Shown: positions 18,035 to 28,376 of the stretch, piece by piece
Layout: every line of letters begins with the position of its first letter
Numbering within the stretch: position 1 is the stretch's first letter
DNA from: Blastocatellia bacterium
GTDB lineage: Bacteria > Acidobacteriota > Blastocatellia > Chloracidobacteriales > JADJPF01
Assembly (NCBI GenBank): GCA_016713405.1
Contig: JADJPF010000027.1
Coordinates: forward strand, 1 to 64,000
Length of the DNA: 64,000 nt
Direction: 5' to 3'
Notes under the pieces: generated by a model
What the model saw: the letters and a program-made list of their open reading frames with translations, nothing else
The model's database searches: none
What the model was told of the DNA's origin: nothing
Made by a program: the position numbers and the translations under genes

Positions 18035-18832
18035 TTAGTTGGACTTCATGAATTTGACTACTTCATCAACAAATTCCGAAGTTTTTTCAAAAATTGGCAT
18101 ATGTCCACAATCCTTAAAAACAACTAACTTAGAATTAGGGATAGCCTTATTAAATGCTTCACCATAAGCCAATGGAACAAGTTTGTCATACTCACCCCAA
18201 AGTATTAAAGTTGGGACATTGATGCGGTATAACCTATTGTGTAATTTAGGGTTATGTAAATAAGGATTCCATGCAAGTCTAGCTGTAGTTTCTAAAGCTT
18301 TTAGAACTAAAAACAAAAAATCTTCTGGCGGTTCATCTTGAACTAAAGCATGTGCAATATCTGAATTAGGGTCAAAGAAAACAAGTTCGCGTAATTCTGT
18401 TGGTTCTAGCCCAAACATTTCTGCCATTGGGGTATCTTTAAGCCAAATTCCAACAGCATCAACCAACACAATTTTCTTAAATCTCTCAGGCCATCGAACA
18501 GCTAATTCCATTGCTAACCAACCACCAAGCGATGTCCCCACAATATTAACTTTATCTAATTTAAGAGCGTCTAGAAATTCTAAATAATAAAATGTAAGGT
18601 CTTCAATATCATTAATTTGCTCAATTCCTGTAGATTCATGAAAACCTGGATGTGCTGGAGCAATCAAAGAAAAGTGTTTGGCTAATTCTTCATGAAAAGG
18701 TAGCGGAAAAGTTTCTCCACCTGCGCTATGTAAATAAAGTAGGGTTTCGCCTTCGCCACCTCTAATAACTTGGATCTTTTTGCCTCGCACATCTACAAAA
18801 TCAATTGTTATATCAACTGGGTTTGTCATCAA
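18035..18832 (-). CDS. alpha/beta hydrolase
   Basis: 265 residues, single domain. LLYLHSAGGE is the oxyanion-side loop, IVGTSLGGWLAME holds the nucleophile Ser, LWGEYDKLVPL the acid Asp, and DCGHMPIFEKT the His. This is the pattern of carboxylesterases and C-C bond hydrolases of aromatic or ester breakdown. Its start lies 13 bases after the luciferase-like gene, so both are likely one transcript with the monooxygenase upstream. A role in cleaving the ester or lactone formed by that enzyme is inference. Confidence 0.85.
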   Translation of the reverse strand: MMTNPVDITIDFVDVRGKKIQVIRGGEGETLLYLHSAGGETFPLPFHEELAKHFSLIAPAHPGFHESTGIEQINDIEDLTFYYLEFLDALKLDKVNIVGTSLGGWLAMELAVRWPERFKKIVLVDAVGIWLKDTPMAEMFGLEPTELRELVFFDPNSDIAHALVQDEPPEDFLFLVLKALETTARLAWNPYLHNPKLHNRLYRINVPTLILWGEYDKLVPLAYGEAFNKAIPNSKLVVFKDCGHMPIFEKTSEFVDEVVKFMKSN

Positions 18833-18845
18833 AGAAAACTCCTCT

Positions 18846-19997
18846 TTAATTTTCTTGTGGAAAAGCTTGACGAAGTTTAGGCATTACTTCTGTAGCAAAT
18901 AAGTTCATATTACGCATTGCTTTTTCATGTGGCATATCGCCAAATTGCATAATACTAAGTAAGTTGCCAAACCCTACATCATTTCCATATTTGATTAGCT
19001 TTTCGCATACAGTTTCAGGACTACCAACAATGGCATAGCCCCCAGCCAGAATTTCTTCCCAAGTTTCCACTTTTTCTAAGAAATTCTTTTGAGCATCGCC
19101 CCAAATCTTAGCCATAGATTTAGCTGAAGTATAACCAGGAGGAATAATAGTTAATCCTTTAAGTAATTTTTTGATGAAATACCAAAGATGCGGCTCAAAT
19201 TCTTTGCGGGCTTGATCGTCAGTTTCTGCAACATAAATTGGCACTAACCAACCTAGCTGACTTGGTTTAGCTGTATAGCCATTTTTTTCTGTTGCTTCTC
19301 TAAAATAATTAAAATTTTTGCGAAATACATCAATATGAAAATAGGGGATACCCATAAAGGCATAACGCTTTTTAGCTACCCAATCCATTGTTTCTAAGCT
19401 TCCCGCGCCAGGTATCCAAATAGGCGGATGAGGTTGTTGCAAGGGTTTAGGCCAAGAATTTACATATTTCAACTTAAAATGCTTACCATAATGGCTAAAT
19501 GGCCCATCTTCTGTACAAATCCGCATTATTAGCTCATGTGCTTCATAGAAGCGTTCACGAGCAAAACTTGGGTTAATTCCAAAAGAATAATATTCCGGGC
19601 CACCACCTACAACTTGACCAGAAATAATACGACCATTAGTAATTACATCTAGCATTGCTATTTCTTCTGCTACACGTTGTGGAGGGTCATAAAGTGGGAG
19701 AGCATTACCAATTATTGCAATTTTGATTTTTTCTGTCCTACGTGCTAGAGCAGCAGCAATAATATTTGGTGATGGCATATGTCCATAAGCCGTTTGATGA
19801 TGCTCATTTACACAAACACCGTCAAATCCAAGCTTTTCTGCTGCTTCTAGTTGGTCTAGGTAGTCATTATAAACTTGATGACCTTTTTTTGGATCATAGA
19901 AACTATTTGAACACCAAATCCAAGAAGTTTTATGATGCTGCTCAAAATCTGCTGGCAAGTGGGGCCAAGGCATTAAATGAAAAAGAAAAAATTTCAT
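18846..19997 (-). CDS. LLM-class flavin-dependent oxidoreductase (luciferase-like)
   Basis: 383 residues. The N-terminal strand MKFFLFHLMPWPHLP, then GFDGVCVNEHHQTAYGHMPS, IKIAIIGNALPLYDPPQRVAEE, and GRIISGQVVGGGPEYYS are the TIM-barrel landmarks of bacterial luciferase-like monooxygenases. These use FMNH2 from a separate reductase to oxygenate substrates. It lies 19 bases after the Baeyer-Villiger gene and 13 before the hydrolase. The flavin reductase is not encoded nearby. Confidence 0.88.
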   Translation of the reverse strand: MKFFLFHLMPWPHLPADFEQHHKTSWIWCSNSFYDPKKGHQVYNDYLDQLEAAEKLGFDGVCVNEHHQTAYGHMPSPNIIAAALARRTEKIKIAIIGNALPLYDPPQRVAEEIAMLDVITNGRIISGQVVGGGPEYYSFGINPSFARERFYEAHELIMRICTEDGPFSHYGKHFKLKYVNSWPKPLQQPHPPIWIPGAGSLETMDWVAKKRYAFMGIPYFHIDVFRKNFNYFREATEKNGYTAKPSQLGWLVPIYVAETDDQARKEFEPHLWYFIKKLLKGLTIIPPGYTSAKSMAKIWGDAQKNFLEKVETWEEILAGGYAIVGSPETVCEKLIKYGNDVGFGNLLSIMQFGDMPHEKAMRNMNLFATEVMPKLRQAFPQEN

Positions 19998-20016
19998 AGA
20001 GCTTATCGTAATCTCC

Positions 20017-21495
20017 TTAACTATTAAAAGCTACATGGTAATCATTAATATCTACTTTGCTAGTTTTATAATTGTATACAAATGTTAAACCCGGCCAGTT
20101 GTTAGTATTTTTACCTGAAGCAGTTTTATACCAACTGGTACAACCAGCATTCCAAATTGATTGATTAAGTTGTGATTGTATTTCTTTGTTATAACTGCTT
20201 TGACGTTCTCTTTTTAGCTCTAAATAAGCAAGATTTTTTTCCTGTAGAAGTGCCATATAAGACATAATATATTGTGCTTGAGATTCCAACATATAAATAA
20301 TTGAGTTATGACCAAGATTTGTGTTTGGGCCATACATAATAAATAAATTAGGAAATCCTGAAACCGTCATTCCTAAATAAGCTTCTGCTCCATCATGCCA
20401 GACTTGATTAAGATCTAGTCCACCGCGTCCAGTAATTTTCATTGGAGCTAAAAAGTCTGTACTCTGAAAACCTGTTCCATAAATAATTGTATCAACTGGG
20501 TAAAGATCTCCCTTGTCTGAAAGCACGCCTTCCGCCTTTATTTCCACTACATCATCTGTTAAAACAGCGACATTCTCTTTTGCTAGTGCTGGAAAATAAT
20601 CATTAGAAATTAGTACACGTTTACAACCTATTGGATAATCTGGAGTTAAAATAGCTCTTAATTTAGGGTCTTTAATAGCTGTTTCCAAATTATGATGTGC
20701 AAGGTATTGCATAAGGCTATTAAATGGGTTGCCTTTTTGAAAACCAAAGTAATGTATTTCATGGGTAAGATAAATTTGTAGACGGTGTAGAGTTTGGAGT
20801 AAAGGAAAATCCTTAAAAAGTGTTTTTTCAAATGATGTATATGCACGGTCATATTTAGCCATTACCCAAGGTGGAGTGCGCTGGAATAAAATTACATGTT
20901 CGGCTTGTTTAACTACTTCTGGGACAAATTGAATGGCACTTGCTCCTGTACCAATAACAGCAACTTTTTTTCCTCTTAAATCATAGTCATGATTCCAGCG
21001 GGCAGAATGAAATTGCATTCCAGCAAAAGACTCTCTACCTTCAATTTTAGGGTAAGCAGGGCGGTTTAATTGTCCACAGGCTGACACTAAAATTTTAGTT
21101 GTAAATTCTTCTTCATTTGTAGTCTTAAAATGCCAAAGAGCCGTTTTTTCATCAAAAGTAATTTCTTGAATTTCTGTATTAAATCGAATATGTGGAGCAA
21201 GTCTATATTTATCAACACAATGCTGTAAATAGTCAAAAATTTCTGATTGCTGAGAATATTTTCTTGTCCAATCATATTTTGGTTCAAAAGAAAAGGAGTA
21301 AAGATGAGAAGGAACATCACAAGCCGCGCCAGGATAAGTATTATCTCGCCATGTTCCACCAACTTTATCTGCTTTTTCAAAAATCATAAAAGAGTTAATA
21401 CCAGCTTTTTTAAGCTGTATAGCCATACATAAGCCACCAAACCCCGTGCCTATTATTGCTACTGTTAATGGTGCATAACCTTCTGAGTTTGTCAT
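20017..21495 (-). CDS. Baeyer-Villiger-type flavin monooxygenase
   Basis: About 492 residues from ATG at 21495; the start is supported by GGAGAG eleven bases upstream, whereas an ATG 23 codons earlier lacks this. VAIIGTGFGGLCMA is the FAD site, VAVIGTGASAIQFVPE the NADPH site, and FAGMQFHSARW matches the Baeyer-Villiger fingerprint FxGxxxHxxxW between them. The enzyme inserts one oxygen into ketones to give esters or lactones. It heads a three- or four-gene minus-strand cluster with a luciferase-like monooxygenase and hydrolases. Substrate unknown. Confidence 0.9.
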   Translation of the reverse strand: MTNSEGYAPLTVAIIGTGFGGLCMAIQLKKAGINSFMIFEKADKVGGTWRDNTYPGAACDVPSHLYSFSFEPKYDWTRKYSQQSEIFDYLQHCVDKYRLAPHIRFNTEIQEITFDEKTALWHFKTTNEEEFTTKILVSACGQLNRPAYPKIEGRESFAGMQFHSARWNHDYDLRGKKVAVIGTGASAIQFVPEVVKQAEHVILFQRTPPWVMAKYDRAYTSFEKTLFKDFPLLQTLHRLQIYLTHEIHYFGFQKGNPFNSLMQYLAHHNLETAIKDPKLRAILTPDYPIGCKRVLISNDYFPALAKENVAVLTDDVVEIKAEGVLSDKGDLYPVDTIIYGTGFQSTDFLAPMKITGRGGLDLNQVWHDGAEAYLGMTVSGFPNLFIMYGPNTNLGHNSIIYMLESQAQYIMSYMALLQEKNLAYLELKRERQSSYNKEIQSQLNQSIWNAGCTSWYKTASGKNTNNWPGLTFVYNYKTSKVDINDYHVAFNS

Positions 21496-21696
21496 AAATT
21501 TATAAACTCTCCATCGTTTAAGATTTTTTTCTCCAGCTAAGACGCTAATATCAACTCTATTCAATATGTTTTGTTTGGCTTATTATATATCTATATCTTA
21601 GGTAAGTGTCATCTACCATTTACTATAAATAAAAGCTAATTGGCAGAAATTATTATATATTGCTAGACGTATATAAAAATCGAGAATAGAATAAGC

Positions 21697-21712
21697 ATAT
21701 GCTTAAGCATAT
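21697..21712 (+). promoter_or_regulatory. palindromic operator candidate upstream of arsR-copA
   Basis: ATATGCTTAAGCATAT is a perfect 16-base palindrome, and the preceding bases add a partly overlapping AAGCATATGCTT. It lies 37 bases before the arsR start, where an ArsR-family metal sensor would block transcription of its own operon. No other strong dyad is seen between 21496 and 21748. Confidence 0.55.
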
Positions 21713-21748
21713 ATTAATTCTAAAAGTAAAATTTTAGGGTAAAGATTT

Positions 21749-22153
21749 ATGAGCAAAGAAAAGAAAAAGTTTGATTTAGAGTTATTTTTTCGTGCTTTAG
21801 CAGATCGCACTAGATTAAGGTTACTTAATTTAATGCGTCAAGATGAGATATGTGTATGTTTTTTTGTTGATGTAATAGGGACAAATCAGCCAAAAATTTC
21901 ACGTCATCTTGCTTATTTACGTCGTGCAGGAATTGTTACTGCTCGGCGGGATGGAAAATGGATGCACTATAAAATAGTGAAACCTGCAAATGAATGTGCA
22001 GCAAATATTTTAGAAAATCTTTTGGACGCTTTTGCTAAAGATAAAGAAATGCAGGCAGAACGGGAAGAATTAATAAATGCTTGTTGTACGGCGTTAGCAC
22101 CTGTTCAATTGCAGGTAGCAAAAAAGGCTGAAGCCATTTATTTAATTGATTAA
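21749..22153 (+). CDS. ArsR-family metal-responsive repressor
   Basis: 134 residues. ALADRTRLRLLNLMRQ starts the winged helix, DEICVCFFVDVIG carries the CVC metal-thiolate pair in the helix used by ArsR, and NQPKISRHLAYLRRAGIV is the recognition helix. Such repressors leave DNA when they bind thiophilic metals. A C-terminal CC pair (NACCTAL) may add ligands. Five bases separate it from copA, so they form one operon and copper(I) or a similar soft metal is the likely inducer. CsoR or CueR are the more usual copper sensors. Confidence 0.88.
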   Translation: MSKEKKKFDLELFFRALADRTRLRLLNLMRQDEICVCFFVDVIGTNQPKISRHLAYLRRAGIVTARRDGKWMHYKIVKPANECAANILENLLDAFAKDKEMQAEREELINACCTALAPVQLQVAKKAEAIYLID

Positions 22154-22158
22154 CATAT

Positions 22159-24444
22159 ATGTCTACAGATATAGAAATTAAAGAAGAAAAACTTGATGCT
22201 ATTTTTTTAGAACTGCCTATAGCAGGCATGACTTGTGCTGCTTGTGCGCAGTTGATAGAGAGACGACTTTCTAAAACCGCAGGTGTAAAAAAGGCTGGAG
22301 TAAATTTTGCTACACAACAAGCACAAGTGGAATTTATTCCCACTCTAACCAATAGGCAAGCCTTAAGCCAAGTGGTTGAAAAACTTGGCTATCAGGTTTT
22401 GGTAAATAAACCATCAGATGAGCCACAAGATTTACTTGCCATAGAACAAGCAAAAGAATACAGCACATTAAAAAGAAAATTTTTAATCGCGCTAGTTTTT
22501 ACTCTACCTGTGTTTATTATTGCTATGTCACATGGAGAAATTGCTTGGTTAAATTTTGAAGGTGTGAACTATTTGCAGTTATTTCTTGTTACACCAGTAA
22601 TATTTTATAGTGGTGAGCAATTTTTTCGTGGTGCGCTATCAGCATTAAAAAACTTTTCTGCTGATATGAATACTTTAATTACTGTGGGTACATCGTCGGC
22701 TTATTTTTATTCTTTAGCCGTGACACTTTTTCCTAAGTGGTTAGTTTCTACTCACCACATAAATAACCATCATAATCAACCAGTTTATTTTGAAGCTGCT
22801 AGTGTAATTATTACGTTAATTTTATTAGGTAGAATACTAGAATTAAGGGCTAAAACCCGTACAGGTGATGCTATTCGCTCATTAATTGGTTTGCAGCCAA
22901 AAACAGCCCGACTATTAAGAGCAGACCAGGAGATAGAAATCCTCGTGTCAGAAGTGCTAACAGGGGATTTACTAGTAGTTAGACCAGGAGAAAAAATTCC
23001 TGTGGATGGTAAAATTTGGCAAGGTAGCACTACGATTGATGAATCAATGTTAACTGGGGAAAGCTTACCTGTAGAAAAGAATGTGTCGGATAATGTTTTT
23101 GCTGGGACGATTAATAAAACAGGATTTTTTAAGTTTTATGCTACAAAAGTTGGTAAAGATACTGCTCTACAGCAAATTGTTAAACTAGTACAAACTGCAC
23201 AAGGGTCAAAAGCTCCCATAGCGCGTTTAGCCGACAAAGTAAGTGGAATTTTTACGCCAGTAGTAATTTTAATAGCTTTAATAACTTTTGTAGTTTGGTT
23301 TATTTTATCGCCTGAAGAAACTCGCCTTGCATCAGCATTAAATAATTTTGTTGCAGTATTAATAATTGCTTGTCCTTGTGCTTTAGGTTTAGCAACACCT
23401 ACAGCAATTATTGTTGGTACTGGAAAAGGAGCAAAAGCGGGAATTTTAATTAAAAATGGAGAGGTTTTAGAACAAGTCTGCAAAATTCAAACCATAGTTT
23501 TTGACAAAACTGGGACATTAACAACTGGAAAATTAGAACTAACAGACATTATTGCTGCTGATTGGATTAGCCAAACAGAGCTTTTAAGTCTGGCTGCAAG
23601 TGCTGAACAGGGAAGCGAACATCCTATTGGCAAAGCAATTGTTTTAGCTGCTCAAAATAAAAATTTATCTCTTTCTGAACCAAAGAATTTTAGTATTACT
23701 GCTGGACAAGGTGTTATTGCTAAAGTATCAAACCAAGAAATTTTGGTTGGTAATCAAAAATTTATGGAAAGCCAACAGGTAGACTTACTAGAGTTTAATA
23801 ATTATGTTAAAGATTTAGCTAAACTTGGCAAAACGGCTATGTATATTGCTATTGATAAGCGTTTAGCAGGAGTTTTAGCACTAGCAGATCAGATCAAAGA
23901 AAATGCCTTATCAACAATCAAAGAACTAGAAAAACTTGGTTTAGAAATAGTGATGATGACAGGTGATAACCGTCAAACAGCTAAAATAGTTGGTGAAAAA
24001 TTAGGTATTAAAACTATATTTAGTGAAGTGTTACCATCTGATAAGGCTAGTAAAATTAATGAGTTACAGCAGAAAAATAAAATTATTGCTATGGTAGGAG
24101 ATGGCATTAATGATGCTCCTGCTTTGGCTCAAGCTAATGTTGGAATCGCTCTAGCAACAGGCTCAGACATTGCACTAGAAGCTTCAGATTTAACTTTAAT
24201 TAAAGGTGATTTGCCTTCTGTAATAAAAGCCTTTAAACTTTCTCAAGCTACTGTGAAAGTAATAAAACAAAATCTATTTTGGGCATTTATTTATAATATT
24301 ATTGGTATTCCCATTGCTGCTGGAGTGCTTTATCCATTAACAGGTTGGTTACTTTCTCCTATGATAGCTAGCCTAGCAATGTCACTTTCTAGTGTTTCTG
24401 TTGTTAGCAATAGTTTACGATTGAAAAATATTTCGCTTTTATAA
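22159..24444 (+). CDS. copA: copper-exporting P1B-type ATPase
   Basis: 761 residues, intact. One N-terminal metal-binding domain with GMTCAACA (residues about 24-31), actuator TGES in MLTGESLPVEK, membrane CPC in IIACPCALGLATP, phosphorylation DKTGTLTTG, HP in GSEHPIGKA, and hinge GDGINDAPAL. NxxYN in the seventh helix (WAFIYNIIG) and MSLSSVSVV in the eighth place it with Cu(I)/Ag(I) pumps. It moves copper(I) out of the cytoplasm using ATP. Regulation by the ArsR protein just upstream is implied by the 5-base gap. Confidence 0.93.
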   Translation: MSTDIEIKEEKLDAIFLELPIAGMTCAACAQLIERRLSKTAGVKKAGVNFATQQAQVEFIPTLTNRQALSQVVEKLGYQVLVNKPSDEPQDLLAIEQAKEYSTLKRKFLIALVFTLPVFIIAMSHGEIAWLNFEGVNYLQLFLVTPVIFYSGEQFFRGALSALKNFSADMNTLITVGTSSAYFYSLAVTLFPKWLVSTHHINNHHNQPVYFEAASVIITLILLGRILELRAKTRTGDAIRSLIGLQPKTARLLRADQEIEILVSEVLTGDLLVVRPGEKIPVDGKIWQGSTTIDESMLTGESLPVEKNVSDNVFAGTINKTGFFKFYATKVGKDTALQQIVKLVQTAQGSKAPIARLADKVSGIFTPVVILIALITFVVWFILSPEETRLASALNNFVAVLIIACPCALGLATPTAIIVGTGKGAKAGILIKNGEVLEQVCKIQTIVFDKTGTLTTGKLELTDIIAADWISQTELLSLAASAEQGSEHPIGKAIVLAAQNKNLSLSEPKNFSITAGQGVIAKVSNQEILVGNQKFMESQQVDLLEFNNYVKDLAKLGKTAMYIAIDKRLAGVLALADQIKENALSTIKELEKLGLEIVMMTGDNRQTAKIVGEKLGIKTIFSEVLPSDKASKINELQQKNKIIAMVGDGINDAPALAQANVGIALATGSDIALEASDLTLIKGDLPSVIKAFKLSQATVKVIKQNLFWAFIYNIIGIPIAAGVLYPLTGWLLSPMIASLAMSLSSVSVVSNSLRLKNISLL

Positions 24445-24650
24445 AAGTTAGTTGTTAGAGTAAAAAATATAAGTATTTTATTTGCTAGTAGATAATAGTT
24501 TGGCTGCTCTCTTACTTGATAATCTAAGTAGCTTGGGTTATATTGCCAAATAACCCCTAAAACACAACTAAAATACCTATATATTAAGAATTTTATATTA
24601 TAAAAATTTGCTTAGTATTAATTGTATTAAATGAGAGGCATAAAAGCATA

Positions 24651-25430
24651 ATGTTACGGGCAATAATTTCTTTGATCTTTCTACTAGTTTTTGTTGGGCA
24701 AATACAAGCACAAACTAGAGAAAAAGCTTCTTTTACTTATAATTTGACACAAGGTTTTAACCTAGATCAAACTAAACCGCTAGCTTCAGAAGAGCCTTTT
24801 ATTTTACCTCAAAGCTCTTTAGCTAAATTAAAAAGACAAATAATATTTCAACTTCTTCCATCAGATTTTTTTCCTTCAATAGAAAAAGAGACAGATAAAT
24901 TTAAGCGTAAAGCCTTACGTTATGCTGTTGGATACTTTAGGGATTGTGAAATTCCCGGGTTAACAGGTTTTTATGATGTAATTTTAGGAATGCGCTTAGA
25001 TACACGTGACGGGAAATTAGAGCTTAAATATTTTCGCACTGCAATAGTACTTAACCCGAGAGTAGTACAATTTCCTGAAGATCGTAGAGCTTTTGGTCTC
25101 TTAAAAGATTCAGATGGCACAGCAATGCTTTTTCTTTTTGAGAATAATCAACAGGAAGTAATTACTTATGAAGGATTATTTACAGATGATCCTCATACTA
25201 GTAATTTTATAGGTGCTGATGATGTAATTGGAGTTAGTACTGATAATAGTAGAGGGAAATTTGCTCTCTTTGTGCGTGGAGGTGTCAACCGAAGTAGTAT
25301 ATTTTTACTGCTAACGGATGGAAACCTAAAAGATTTTCAGTCTGTTGAATTAGTAAAAGACATAAAATCTTTTGACCAAGCCTTAATTTTTGAAATCCTA
25401 CCATCACTTTTACCAAAAACCACAAATTAG
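24651..25430 (+). CDS. exported protein of unknown function
   Basis: 259 residues with a clear signal peptide (ISLIFLLVFVGQIQAQ). The mature part is a mix of acidic loops and beta segments (YEGLFTDDPHTSNFIGADDV, FALFVRGGVNRSS) with one cysteine (DCEIPG). I recognise no domain. An AGAGG-like site precedes the ATG. The next gene, also exported, begins 21 bases after its stop, so the two are probably co-transcribed. The preceding 205 bases (24445-24650) are AT-rich with no gene. Confidence 0.7.
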   Translation: MLRAIISLIFLLVFVGQIQAQTREKASFTYNLTQGFNLDQTKPLASEEPFILPQSSLAKLKRQIIFQLLPSDFFPSIEKETDKFKRKALRYAVGYFRDCEIPGLTGFYDVILGMRLDTRDGKLELKYFRTAIVLNPRVVQFPEDRRAFGLLKDSDGTAMLFLFENNQQEVITYEGLFTDDPHTSNFIGADDVIGVSTDNSRGKFALFVRGGVNRSSIFLLLTDGNLKDFQSVELVKDIKSFDQALIFEILPSLLPKTTN

Positions 25431-25451
25431 TAGTTATAAGAGGTTGCACAA

Positions 25452-27111
25452 ATGAGACAATGGAAATTATTAGTAGTAATTACATTTCTAGCTATTTTTA
25501 GTCTTCTAAATTTAAGTAAAACAAGTGCTAATACAGGTCAGCCTCCTTTAGCTAATACAGGCGCGCCAGGAGAACAACGCTGTCTTAGTTGTCATAATTC
25601 CTTTGCCATTGATAGTGGTAAAGGGCAAGTAGCAATTACAGGACTACCACGAGAATATGTTGCAGGTATGAAATATGACTTAACAGTCTTTTTAGCAGAT
25701 ACAGAGTCTTCTCGTTGGGGGTTTGAGCTAGTTATTTTAGATAGCAAAGGGGTTAGTGTTGGAACACTTGTTTCTGCTGATGAAACTTTTGCTACAGTAA
25801 GAAATCAAGCTGTTGGATCACATACTCGTAGCTATTTAGTACCTACGATTGCTGGTAATTTTACTGGGCGTATAGATGTAGCAATGTGGAACTTTTTCCT
25901 GGACAGCCCCACAACAAGATGTTGGAAATATAACTTTCCATCTAATTGGTGTAGCTGCTGATAGTGATGGAACTCCTCGCGGGGATGATGTCTATACTAA
26001 TATTTATAACTTAAAATTATTTGTTCCAAAACCACCAGAACTAAACTTTATTAACCCTCCACGTGGCCCATCTACAGGTCAAACTAAAGTAACAATAGGA
26101 GGTCTAAACTTTAGACCTGGAGTAAAAGTATTTTTTGATGATCTTGAAACACCAGCAGACTTACTTAATGAAAGCACTATTGTTGTAAATACTCCACCCC
26201 ATGATATTGGATTAGTGCCAATTAGAATTACTAATTCTGATGGAATGACAAATGTATTTCCTAATGCTTTTGAATATATTACACCACCTCCACAAGCCCC
26301 AACTATAAACTTTACTTCTCCTAGTAGCGGCCCAACTTCTGGAGGAACTGTAGTAAGAATTAGTGGAAGTAATTTTCAAAGAGGTTCTAGGGTTATTTGG
26401 AACAATCGAGAATTGACAGCTAATTTTATTGATACTAATTTTTTAATGATTTCTACTCCATTAAATAATCCGGGCCCGATACCAGTTGTAATAATTAATC
26501 CTGATGGACAAACAGCAGAATTAAATCCAGGCTTTATTTATGAAGGAATAGAACCACCACCAATTGTAAAATTAGCAGTACCAGAAAACATTATTAGTGC
26601 AGGTGGCGCACCAACAACTATTAGATGGACTATAGATAGTAATGGAACGCCTTTCCAAAGATTACTGCTTTCTACTGACGGGGGAAATAGTTTTCCAATC
26701 GTGCTAGCAAATAATTTAACAGCAAACATTAGCCACTTTAATTGGTTAGTACCAGAAGAGTTAGTAACAGAGCGAGCAAGGATTAGGTTAGAAGTTGTTC
26801 AACCAAATATAACTGTTTCAGATGAAATCAGACAAGACTTTAGAATAGTTGCCGCACCTAAAATAACTTTAATGACACCAGCTACAGCTAAAGCAGATAA
26901 GACAAAACTTACAGCAGAACTACGCGGAGAAGGCTTTCTTCAAGGTGCAGTTGTAGAAATGGATGGGGTAAAACTAAAAGTAGCCTCTATTACACCAACT
27001 GTAATTAAGTTGAAAAAAGTTCCTCATACCATTCCGGGCTATCATTTTGTCCGAGTTAAGAATCCAAATGGAGGGATTTCTAGAACATTTATATTTACTG
27101 TTGCACAATAA
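25452..27111 (+). CDS. exported one-heme protein with IPT/TIG domains (one frameshift)
   Basis: A signal peptide is followed by a single heme-c motif, RCLSCHN, then a Reeler-like 'choice-of-anchor V' beta domain (VAITGLPREYVAGMKYDLTV, RWGFELVILD). An extra T in the T5 run at about 25893-25897 breaks the frame; removing it continues as NFSWTAPQQDVGNITFHL into tandem IPT/TIG domains: INPPRGPSTGQTKVTIGG (about 26050), TSPSSGPTSGGTVVRISG (about 26310) and a last one near 26870-27105. Corrected length is about 550 residues. Likely a periplasmic or cell-surface protein. The single T is the only lesion, so a sequencing error is plausible. Confidence 0.7.
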
Positions 27112-27193
27112 TTTCTCTTATTGTTTTTGCAAAAACAGGAAACTTTGTAATATATTTCTTTGCCCAAGATTTAAGTTATTTAAGGAGATGGTG

Positions 27194-27727
27194 ATGATTA
27201 AAAAACTCCTAACAGTTGTTTTTCTCGCAATGTTAACTTTAACTACAGTAGTGCCAGATGATGCTTTGGCAAAAGGTAAACGTAGAGCAGTGGCTAGTAA
27301 AAAAGCTAAGTCCAGAGGTGGGAAAAAAGCTGTTGCTCGTGGCAAGTCTAAAAAGTCTAGTAGTCGGGTAGCTAGAAATAGTCGTGGTAAAAAATCTAGA
27401 CGTAGTAGAGGAGAATTTATTGCACGAGGGCCATCTGTATCCATTCCACCAGAAAGAGTTAGAGAAATACAAATAGCTCTAAAACGCGAAGGCTATTTTG
27501 CAGATGAACCTTCAGGACAATATGATAAAACTACCGTAGAAGCAATGACTAAATATCAACAAGATCATAATTTCCGAAAAACTGGTTACCCTACAGCAGA
27601 ATCACTACAAAAACTTGGTTTAACCAGGCAAAGACGAGTAACAACAGGTGAACCAACTAATGAAAATAAAAGTAGTGTTGAGCTAGATAATAATTCTAAT
27701 CCACCACAACAACCTATATCTAAATAA
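27194..27727 (+). CDS. exported basic protein with peptidoglycan-binding domain
   Basis: Start at ATG 27194, six bases after AAGGAG; an ATG at 27188 sits against the RBS. About 177 residues: signal peptide (LLTVVFLAMLTLTT), a 50-residue lysine/arginine/serine-rich stretch (RGKKAVARGKSKKSS-like), a PG_binding_1 domain (REIQIALKREGYFADEPSG, AMTKYQQDHNF) of about 60 residues, and a polar tail. It is expected in the periplasm bound to the cell wall, the basic region perhaps touching acidic polymers or nucleic acid. Confidence 0.8.
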   Translation: MIKKLLTVVFLAMLTLTTVVPDDALAKGKRRAVASKKAKSRGGKKAVARGKSKKSSSRVARNSRGKKSRRSRGEFIARGPSVSIPPERVREIQIALKREGYFADEPSGQYDKTTVEAMTKYQQDHNFRKTGYPTAESLQKLGLTRQRRVTTGEPTNENKSSVELDNNSNPPQQPISK

Positions 27728-27745
27728 CTAGTTTACTTGGTAGTT

Positions 27746-28340
27746 ATGGAAAGTTTTTCGGTTACACAATTAGAAAATATTTTAGAAAAACGTACTAAGG
27801 GACTAATTGCAGATTGGGAATTAAAACCTGCTGCTGTATTAGTCCCAATGTTTTAAAGATGGTGAGTATCATTTGTTGTTTACTCGTCGGACAGATCATT
27901 TACGTAACCATCCTGGGCAAATTTCCTTTCCTGGAGGTCGTCAAGATCCTACAGATAGCTCCTTATTTGATACTGCCCTACGTGAATCAGAAGAAGAAAT
28001 TGGGCTAAAACGTGAACATATTAGATTTCTAGGTGAGTTAGACGACATGATGACAAGCACTCAGTACCGAATTAGCCCTTTTGTTTGTATGATTCCTTAT
28101 CCTTATGAATTTGTTATAAATAAAGAAGAAATTGCTTATCTAGTCGAAGTTCCATTAGCAAAATTTCTTGATCCTAAAATCTGTGAAATAAAACAATTTA
28201 CTGTTTATAAAAACTACTTAGTGGATGTCTATTATTACCATATAGGTGAAGAACCAATTTGGGGAGCAACTGCTAGAATAGTTAAACATTTACTAGAATT
28301 AATCCAATCAACTTTAACTACAAAAAATAAAAGTCAGTAA
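27746..28340 (+). CDS. NUDIX hydrolase, CoA-pyrophosphatase type (one frameshift)
   Basis: Reading from ATG 27746, the frame ends at a TAA created by the T4 run near 27851-27854. With three T it continues KDGEYHLLFTRRTDHL and FPGGRQDPTDSSL, then ALRESEEEIGL, the Nudix box as found in NudL/CoA pyrophosphatases (FPGG with D before the box). About 197 residues in all. The family cleaves CoA and related dinucleotide-linked pyrophosphates with Mg2+. The single-base lesion is of the same kind as in csm3 and cas1. Confidence 0.75.
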
Positions 28341-28376
28341 AGTGTAAAAATCAAAGCTTATTGAAAGTAATTAGTT

